Shown piece by piece: positions 55,836 to 64,000 of a stretch of DNA of 64,000 nucleotides. Position 1 is the first letter of the stretch, and every line of letters starts with the position of its first letter. The DNA is from Stereum hirsutum FP-91666 SS1. Its lineage: Eukaryota > Basidiomycota > Agaricomycetes > Russulales > Stereaceae. The stretch covers positions 1,245,648-1,309,647 of the forward strand of contig NW_006763144.1 in NCBI RefSeq assembly GCF_000264905.1, given 5' to 3'. The notes beneath the pieces were generated by a model, which was not told where the DNA came from, made no database searches, and worked only from the letters and a program-made list of their open reading frames with translations. The position numbers were made by a program, and so were the translations under genes.

Positions 55836-58797
55836 TTAGCCACCTGGCTTTCTGCCCTGCACTTCCTCCGCCCTCTGTTTCTTCCTCAACCTACGTTCCA
55901 CCATCTCGACGTACTGTTTCATGCCGTTCTCCAACAGCTTGATGGTGCCTATGCCCACGTAGTACGTTTGACCTCGATTGCCAGCATGATTGCCGTCGTC
56001 GTCATCATCCGAGGATGCATCCGAGATATCGTCCGGGTCTTCTTCGTCTTCTCCGAAAGCTCCCGCGGAGGCCAAGGAGCATCCCTCGACGACTACACGG
56101 CTAAACCACCTGTAGTTAAGAGAGTAGATCAAAAATAAGCCGACGATGAGGATATGACCAGAGATATTACTGACCGGTCGTGAGTCACGAGGATAATTCC
56201 GCCCGTAAACTTTTGGAGAGCTACAGCGATAGCTTGTATAGTTGGAGCATCGACATGTGTTGTCACTTCATCCAAAAGCCTGGCAAGAGACCGTATATTA
56301 ATCTGCTGTACCAGCCATAAGGTAACGACTTCGAAATACACACAGCAAAGAAGGCGGTCGATGCACGATGAGCGCAAACGCCAGTCGAACCTATATTTAG
56401 GAGAAATCAGAACCCTCCAAATACTTCCAATCCGAACACACACAAACACACCTTTTGTCCACCAGAAAGCGCACCAAGCGGCGTGTCGCTCGCAATCTTG
56501 CCTCCCAAACCAAGCGTCCCGAGACATGACCTGGCTTCCATTTCAGTGACTTTGTCGCCTTTCTTCTCAAAGTGGTCGAGAAAATATCCGAGCGCGGTCT
56601 GCTTGAGGTCGCGTGAGAGCTCCTCAACGGAGTGTTGCGAGAAGTAGCCAATCTTCAGCGTCGGATGCCGGACGATTGATCCCTTCGTCGGTGAGAGCTC
56701 GCCCAGGATAAGTTTTGCAAGTGTCGATTTGCCTTGGCCATTCTATGACACATGTACGTCAGGCTCCCGCTGATGAAACCAGCGCTTAGAGAAGAAAGTG
56801 GTTGCTTACAGCACCGACGAAAGCACATCTTCCGCCTTGATCTACGGTGAACGTTACACCCTCGAGAGTAGCCTTCGCCGCCTTAGGATACCGGAACGAC
56901 ACGTTCTCGCAGTGGACCAAGCTCCCTGCAGTACGCAGCTTCTCGGGACTATGAATGGCGATCTTAACCTTGGCTTCGCCCTCCTCTATGGCAATCTCGC
57001 CTCGATTAGTGAGGTGATAACCTGCAAGGTCTCTGTTGAGTTTGAAGCGAGTGCCTTTAGCGCTCGTTTCGGCACCCCAACGTTCGTCCAGCCTGGATAA
57101 CCAAGGGAATCAGTATAATAACGTCTTTTAAAGTCTATAACGAACTTCTTCTGTCTAGATTTGACCATGCGAAGCCTATGAAGGGGATCATTAATAGCGT
57201 ATTTTGCCTGTAAAATCGAACAAACTGACCTATTCTCATCGCCTGTTTGCTTAGCGGACGCCTTTCCTTTCCGAATGGAGGTCTCTATCTAGATGATAGC
57301 CAGAGGCGTCAACGAATGACACAAGCATGGAGTATCATACATACATGTTCCTTCTTTTTGTCCAAAGCATCCTGTGCCTTCACGGCAGCTTTCCGCTTCT
57401 TGCGCTCGTCGATGTCAAAAGCACGCGGAGTGCCCTCAAAATACAGGAGTGTCTTGTCGCGGAGGATGATAGTTCCATCGACGACGTTATTCAAAAACAC
57501 TTGGTCGTGGGACGTCAGGACGAGCGTGCGATCTTGGGAGATGAGGTATTGCTCTAGCCAGAGCGTAGCTTCAAGGTCCTGTACTCGTGGAATCAGCCAA
57601 ATAGTCACCTTTGAAGATTATTTAGTACTCACGAGGAAGTTCGAAGGTTCGTCTAGCATTAGTATGTCAGACTGAACGAGTAGGGAAGTGGCCAGAGCGC
57701 AGCGTGACCGCCAGCCGCCAGAGAGTGAGGAGAATGGGCTGTCAATCATCGATTTAGTGAAGCCTAACCCATTGAGGATAGTGGCCGCTCGTGCTTCAGT
57801 GGTGGAAGCATCCAGCTGTAGGATATAGTGTCATCCACCTGTTTGACAAGGCAGTGCTATAACAGGAAGCATGCTCACCAGCTCTAAAGTCGTCGAAACG
57901 TCGTTCAGCATTTCGGCTGCCCGTGCTGCAATATCAAGTTCCACCGTAGGTTCTGCAAGCCTGAACGGATGGTTCTTGAGCACAGACTGAAGAGAACAGC
58001 GAGGGATACAAACTTTGTTTCAGCGTCTTGAACGCGTTCCTCCGCTTTGATCTCCTCCTCTCGAGCCTTCTTGCCCCTTGTTCCCGACGTCCTTGAAGCA
58101 ATCTTCCGAGCCTCTTGCAGCTCCCTACGTAACCGCTCCAGCCGGATTTCAGAGACAATTCGCTGCGTCTCGGAGACAGAAGCTGCTTCTACTGCTTTTG
58201 TGAGCGCTGTCAATAGCAGTCAGATTATTTGTCGAGTGGAGGTTGATGAATATTTACCTTCAAACTCTTTCATAGCTTCGGTGCGTTCTTTATCGCCTCG
58301 CACGACATGGATTAATACAGAGGCATCTCGGTTGATATCCTCGAGTGCATCACTGGTGTCCTCGACCTGGGACACGAGTAAAATTCGAACGGCGGTGCTG
58401 ATTCCGGGGATGAGCTTCTGCGATACGGCCTGGAGAAGGGCTGAAAGGGGCGAATACATATCGTGAGCGCCATTTCATACATGAAATATATGATAAGCGG
58501 TGAATGGACTCACTGGACTTCCCCGTTCCATTCCTGTAGATTCGACTCAGCTCAGCTCGGCACTGCTCGAAGTTATAGGACATGCTAAGCTTACCTGCCC
58601 ACCAATGCGTATCGCACCCCTTCCTTGAGCTTCAGTCGGCTGTCTGCAATGAGCTCACATTGACCGATGGTGATAGAAACACCCTTGAGGTCAATCTCAG
58701 CAACTGAGGTATTGAGCGTCTCCGTGTGGAAGCGAGATTGTTCAGATGTTGCGTTGATGGAAGCAGAGGAGGTCTGCGCGACTTTCTTCGAAGACAT
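55836..58797 (-). CDS. ABC-F family ATPase, divergent second Walker B
   Basis: ATG 58797 ([13 protein letters not shown]); many exons; stop at 55836. Two ABC cassettes and no membrane segments, as in ABC-F translation factors. Cassette 1 has VGRNGTGKST, split by two introns, then [15 protein letters not shown] and [16 protein letters not shown] linker follows with [19 protein letters not shown]. Cassette 2 has [30 protein letters not shown] and [15 protein letters not shown], then ILVTHDRWFSRVV. The usual LDEPTNHLD is altered in both cassettes, most strongly in the second. The catalytic Asp-Glu pair is kept. Between the cassettes and the C-terminus is an acidic stretch (about residues 720-750). 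Arb1, Gcn20 and New1 are the known fungal ABC-F proteins; I cannot place it among them. Confidence 0.87.
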
Positions 58798-59463
58798 GGT
58801 TAAGGAGGGAGATAGGAAGATTCAGATTGTCCGGCGTAGCTCGCGTATAGTAAGTAGTAGGTCAATGCTAGACGCTAAAGCCACCAGCCGTTCTGACTCA
58901 AAGTGTCAAGCTTCGGGACCGAGAGTTTAATGTAGCAGCCCTCCTGTCTAGAGAAAGTGCGACGCGCCGCCAGCAGCCAAGCTCGAGGAAAATTAAGAGG
59001 CTCGATGATGATACATAGATAATTACAATTTTCACCATGTTACTTACTCACTGGCTATTGAAGCTGAATCCGCCAGGGCTCGGAGAGGCGGTGGTGAGTC
59101 AAACTTCAAAGGACCTGGCAGCCCAATAAAACCGAGGGATGACTGCAAAAATTCGAGTAATATACGTGCATTTTTACTGACGGAGTATTCTACATAGTAG
59201 ACAGCAAAGACGTCGACAAGTACAGTCGCATGAGCAAAGTTCGCTGAGACGAGGCGCCTCACACTATGGTTGGTCACAGGTTCGGGGATAGCCGTACTGG
59301 AGGTGCCGGCGGTTCCAACATGGTTCCGATTTTGTAATTCGGCACCGGTATGCGGTAATGCGGGGAAATATCAGACGCGAGTGACGCTATATAGCTCAGG
59401 CCCTTCGTGTTGTTCTCATAGACCACGACGACGCTTGACTTTGTCTGAAAAACGCGAAGGAAA

Positions 59464-61554
59464 ATGCTGAGAGCACAGAGCCGACTTGTTTTGCGTCAGC
59501 GCCTCCTGACACCGCAGGCTGCTCAGAAGGCCCCTATCTCATCTTCATCGCTCAAGCCAGCGATATCGGCGCGTTTGAACCCGGCATCTCGTCCTTCCGC
59601 TCGTGGTAGAGACCTGACATCCGTTCTTCCTTCATCTTCATCGATATCCTCTAGGAATATGTCTACACACTACGGGGAATCTGCGGCTCGTCCTGATCCC
59701 GACAAGGTCGTGCAAGATATCGCTGACTATGTTCATGGGTACAATATCGAGTCGGATCTGGCCTACGAGACGGCGAGACTCTGTTTGATTGATACTATCG
59801 GGTGTGGCTTGGAAGGACTGAGGTTCGAGGAGTGCAGGAGGCTGCTGGGTCCGGTAGTTGAAGGCACTGTGGTTCCTAACGGTGCGCAGATCTCTTGGTT
59901 TTATGGCTTACCCCGCACTAACTAGCTTCCCCGCATTCCAGGGACCAAGGTGCCCGGGACCAATTACCAACTCGATCCTATCCGTGGCGCCTTCAACATT
60001 GGCACAATCATTCGCTGGCTCGACTTCAACGACTGCTTTTTGGCCGCCGAATGTGAATATTTGAACGCCTTTTTCGACGACCTCATACATTGAGCTAATT
60101 GACTTCATGATGACGTCTGATAGGGGGCCATCCTTCCGACAACTTGGGAGCCATCCTCGCAGTCGCAGACCATCTTTCTCGCAAGGGCGAAACTGTGACG
60201 GTCAAGCAGATCCTGGAGGGAATGATCAAGGCGCATGAGATTCAGGGTTGCCTGGCGCTCTTGAACTCCTTCAACCGTGTTGGGCTCGACCATGTCGTTC
60301 TCGTCAAAGTCGCCAGCACTGCCGTCGTCTCGAAGATGCTGTAAGTTACACACTCTTTCCTTCTCGGTACGCCATTCCGTGATTCACAAATGGTTTGGTC
60401 TTGTAGTGGTCTCAATCGCGACCAGACTATCGATGCCATTTCGCAGGCATGGGTCGACGGCCAATCTCTTCGCACCTACCGACATGCTCCCAACACGGGC
60501 TCACGCAAGTCTTGGGCTGCTGGTGATGCTTGTTCGCGTGCCGTCAACTTGGCTTACCTCGTCAAGAAGGGTGAGAAGGGCATGCCCTCCATCCTCACGG
60601 CTAAGACCTGGGGTTTCTACGATGTTCTCTTCAAGGTTCGTATTCCTGTTTCCTCACTCGTAATCTTGTTAATTCTAAGGACTAATTGTCCTCCTCCGAA
60701 ACATCAGGGCAAGCCGTTCGAGTTCCAACGCCCATACGGTTCATACGTCATGGAAAACGTCCTCTTCAAGATCTCATACCCCGCCGAATTCCACGCCCAG
60801 ACGGCGGTCGAGTGCGCGCACATTGTTCACGACAAGTTGAAAGCTCTAGGCAAGACCTCTGACGACATCAAGAGCGTTCGCATCCGTACGCAGGAAGCTG
60901 CGATCCGTATCATCGACAAGCATGGTCCTCTGGACAACTTTGCTGATCGGGAGTGAGAACTTTATTCTACACATATTGGCCTGCTCACAAACTGACGTTC
61001 GACTGTTTCAGCCACGCAATCAGCTACATGGTCGCCTACCCTCTCATCCACGGCAACTTGACCTCGGAAAGCTAGTCAGTCCACCCTTAATTCTCAAGCG
61101 TACGAATAACAACACTGACACATCTACCTCAGTACCGACAAAGCCGCCGCTGATCCTCGTATCGACGCCCTCCGCGCAAAGACGCACTGCGTCGAAGACA
61201 AACGCTTCAGCGTAGACTACCACGACCCTGAGAAACGCTCCATCGGCAACGCTCTTCTCGTCGAGCTTAACGACGGAACCGTCCTTGACGAGGTGGAGGT
61301 CGAATACCCTGTTGGCCACAAGCGTCGCCGTGAGGAGGGCACGCCTCTCCTGCTCTCGAAGTTCAAGCGTCATATTGGACACCACTTCGACGAGGCTCAT
61401 CAGAAGAAGTGCGTCTTTGAATCCTAGATATTTTATTTCTGACTACGCTAATGCGGTTCATTTTTTCTGCAGGATCTTTGATACCGTTTCGGATGCGAAG
61501 TCTTTGTGGGCGCTGCCTGCGGACAAATTCACGGACATCTTCGTGAAGGCTTGA
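59464..61554 (+). CDS. PDH1: 2-methylcitrate dehydratase, mitochondrial (MmgE/PrpD)
   Basis: ATG 59464; about seven exons; TGA at 61552-61554. The first ~65 residues are Arg/Ser/Leu-rich ([15 protein letters not shown]) and act as a presequence. An inner ATG ([12 protein letters not shown]) marks a common annotated start. The PrpD fold follows: [90 protein letters not shown], then [14 protein letters not shown] and [12 protein letters not shown]. The C-terminal domain runs to FTDIFVKA. The enzyme converts 2-methylcitrate to 2-methylaconitate in the methylcitrate cycle that detoxifies propionyl-CoA. Divergent from the ABC-F gene. No other cycle gene is in the window. Confidence 0.94.
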
Positions 61555-62027
61555 ACAGTTGTAAAATATCCTGCGTTGGCATTCTAGACGAGAAAACTTC
61601 GAGACGATAGTATGCCGCAGTACGCAGTGAAAACAACCTATGCATTGCTTCATAACAATCTACCAAAGACCACGTGTACGATATTGGAAGGTTACGGGGG
61701 CTATTGACTACGTTATCCGGACGACGACCGAGAGCCATACAAAACAGACGACCTGAATACATGCGAGAGCTACAGAACATGGATATACGATTGCAGGATA
61801 CTTCACGAAAGACGCTGATGGAGTTCGAACAGCTACATGACAAGAACAGGATGTTTAGAATAACTGCGAATACAACAAGACAATAGGGAGGCCCGCGAGC
61901 CAGGATCGCTACTAATAGACGAGGCGGACGGAACCGACGTAGACACGACGACAAATGCAAAGACCAGTAAAAATGGGAATCTATCAAGGGTTGTATATGC
62001 TTGAGCTGCAAGTATTATAAGTAGTGT

Positions 62028-64000
62028 TCACGTTCTAACGACGGGAGTAATGGGACCCTGCTGCGTCTTGCGGGATTTACCCCTCACCTTCTTCCTAGCC
62101 GCACCACTAGCTCGCTCATTGGCCGTCCCTTCAGGCCGATCTTCCCTCCCGCGATCCTCCTTCTCTCTCCCACCGCCGCCGCCGCTTATCTTGTTACGAC
62201 TCGCGGGGGCGACATCGGGACGATTTCTCGTCTGCAACGGAGCGGAGGGCAGCCTAACTTTGGCTGACCCGGGTTGGATGGCAGGCCCAAGGTGCAAGCC
62301 GAGAGCTGGTGCCACCGTGCCACTCTGGATGGCGAGACCGGCGTGCATAGGACTGGGTGTCCTACGTCCTGCGGTCGAGTTGGGGTGCGTATACTGTAAA
62401 GGGACGTGGCCTTTTCCGGGGCTATCGACCGAGTTGTGTCTAGTCCTGATCGTGGTCTCGTCGTGAGAAGGCAAGAAACCAGGCAGAGCGGAGACAGACT
62501 CTTCTTCAGGGACGGCAGAAAGACGACGTTGAATCAGTCGGGCGAGAGGAATAGAGCGAGGTTGCTGTGCAGAGAGGCTGCGACTGCGTGCCTCCGGAGA
62601 GGCGGGCGACGAAGGAGGACGAGCAAAGTACGGCTGCCCTGGACGAGTGGCCTGGCCTCTGGCACTGATGGAACCGCGAGGCGTATTGGGAGGAGGCCGG
62701 GGTCGGGGAGGAGAAGCGGTAACGGAAGCGAGAAGGGCATCACGCCTAGCCAAGAGGTCCCTGAGTGTTTCAGCTGGAGAGGTGTTCGACGACGCCTCGG
62801 AAGATTTGTGAGTCTGAGCTCTAGAGTGAGAACCGATCTGAATCGAGGGAGCGAGGGCGTCGGATGAGTTCGTGCCATGAAGCTGTTCGTAGACCTGACG
62901 ACGAAGTTCCTGATTCGCATCAGTAACGCCCATAGTCCGATTACGTATGCCTTCAAGAGCCTGCTCGGTGAACTGAGGGCTAGTCCAGTTGGTAGGAGAA
63001 GACATAGATTCCTGGTAGGGGGAGAATGCAGAAGACCAGAGTGGAGAAGAAGAGCTAGGCGGTGTAGGTAACATGTTGCTCTGTTTCTGTAACTGCTGGC
63101 GATGATACTGTTGTGCGATTTCCATGGCAGATAGACGTTGACGAGGAGCGGAGGAGCGAGGCTCGATAAATATCTGAGGAAGAGGGGATCCAGCAGCGGG
63201 TCGAGAAGAAAGCTTCATCGAAGAGCCAGGACCTTTCGCTAGCATGGGACCTAGATTGTTAGGCGAGGTGAACCCGAAGCCGTGAAGGATTGAAGGGTGG
63301 GTGTCGACGGGGGGCGTGGGGAGGAGACTCTGTAGGTACAAGGGCGCTTGCGCGCCAGTACCCGGAAGATCTTTGTAATCGGATCCTGCCTCCCAAGATT
63401 TGCCGTGATAGTCTTGTAAAAGATTCTCGAGAATGATCGCATCATCGCCACAAGGGTAAGGAAGATTCGAGACTTGTTCCGGAGGAAAGAGACCGCGAAT
63501 GTGGGCGTTGGTCTCATTGCGAGGGAGTAAAGGTGAACGATGCACGGGTTCCGTAGGCTGAGATCGTCTCTGGTTGTCGGCAGGCTTGTGATATGCCGAC
63601 TGGACGGGTTTAGAAGTCAAGCTTTGCTGAGCGGTATGCGAAGTTTTTCGTTGCGAATGCGTGGGTTGCATACTCTTCGAGCGGTCGATCGGGGGGTTAC
63701 CGTCATGGCCGAGGCCCCATATCATACGGGGAAGACTATCCGGTTCCTCGATGATAGTACCTTCAGCACCGCTGAACAGAAAGATGTCAGATGTTAGTCT
63801 CATATCGGGCTACATAAAGACATACGAGGGGCAGCGAGCGTAAGGCAAAGAAAGTGGGCCATGAAGAGCGGGGATAGGACGGGGCGGGGAACTTGCCCAG
63901 GAGATCCATCCTATGTATGGGGTGAGTAAGCGTAGTGCTGGTAATAGGTGCCAAAAAACCCGAATACTGACCGTCCTCATCAGCTTTGAGCACAGGGGTG
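62028..64000 (-). CDS. large disordered protein, C-terminal part (5' end off window)
   Basis: Partial at the right edge. Exons on the minus strand are >64000-63972, 63910-63826 and 63771-62028, with consistent phases, ending in a stop at 62028. I do not recognise the family. The upstream exons give VLKADEDGWISWASSPP and LHGPLSLPYARCPSGAEGT, then IIEEPDSLPRMIWGLG, which look conserved and probably folded or motif-like. The remaining ~560 residues are Ser/Pro/Gln/Arg-rich. A helix-prone segment (FTEQALEGIRNRTMGV, then NQELRRQVYEQLHG) lies near 62885-62980. The C-terminus is basic (ARKKVRGKSRKTQ), suggesting a nuclear protein. Without the N-terminus no function can be given. Confidence 0.65.

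Noticed and set aside
1..64000. CRISPR arrays, rRNA genes, large LTR elements or transposase genes
   Set aside because: No regularly spaced direct repeats, no rRNA-like sequence, no long terminal repeats and no transposase or reverse-transcriptase motifs were seen; the window reads as ordinary nuclear fungal DNA.

Overview
This window is nuclear DNA of a filamentous basidiomycete, most likely an Agaricomycete. Nearly every gene is split by short introns of about 50-100 bases with GT..AG (a few GC..AG) ends. Genes are tightly packed on both strands with no operons. The protein set is fungal: WOPR-domain regulators, a TFIIA large subunit, an Sng1/DUF3533 membrane protein, V-ATPase c'', an Arl3/ARFRP1 GTPase and a mitochondrial PrpD. 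Exon boundaries were worked out by hand from splice signals, reading frame and family similarity. Where I give exon coordinates the phases close exactly. Elsewhere only the outer limits are given.

Layout, left to right. 0-0.5 kb: 3' end of a GTPBP1-type GTPase gene. 2.6-18 kb: three WOPR (Gti1/Pac2) transcription-factor paralogs, one at 2.6-3.7 kb (minus) and two in tandem at 13.8-15.1 and 16.3-17.9 kb (plus). Between them lie three housekeeping genes: glycolipid transfer protein, free methionine-R-sulfoxide reductase and cysteinyl-tRNA synthetase. 18.9-28.9 kb: TFIIA large subunit, Sng1-like protein, membrane RING-H2 protein and 5'-nucleotidase-family phosphoesterase, all minus. 29.1-35.9 kb: SET methyltransferase, CUE protein, V-ATPase c'' and Arl3/ARFRP1. 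37.2-46.2 kb: two C2H2 zinc-finger paralogs flanking a disordered orphan and an AAA+-like protein without a visible P-loop. 46.9-52.9 kb: RNase P subunit, mitochondrial ribosome recycling factor, Yippee protein, CCHC zinc-knuckle protein and a Tyr/Gln/Pro-rich orphan. 53-55.8 kb: a gene-free stretch with a small inverted-repeat element. 55.8-64 kb: an ABC-F ATPase, 2-methylcitrate dehydratase and the C-terminal part of a disordered protein running off the right edge.

The most interesting content is regulatory. The three WOPR paralogs share a GC..AG intron at the same codon. They also share a gapless 28-residue C-terminal segment outside the WOPR domain, 4-5 residues from each stop. The two C2H2 paralogs share gene length, an N-terminal phase-2 intron, a C-terminal double-finger module and a ten-base core-promoter string around the TATA box. 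Five regulator-like genes, most preceded by long gene-free stretches, therefore lie within 46 kb of otherwise ordinary housekeeping genes.
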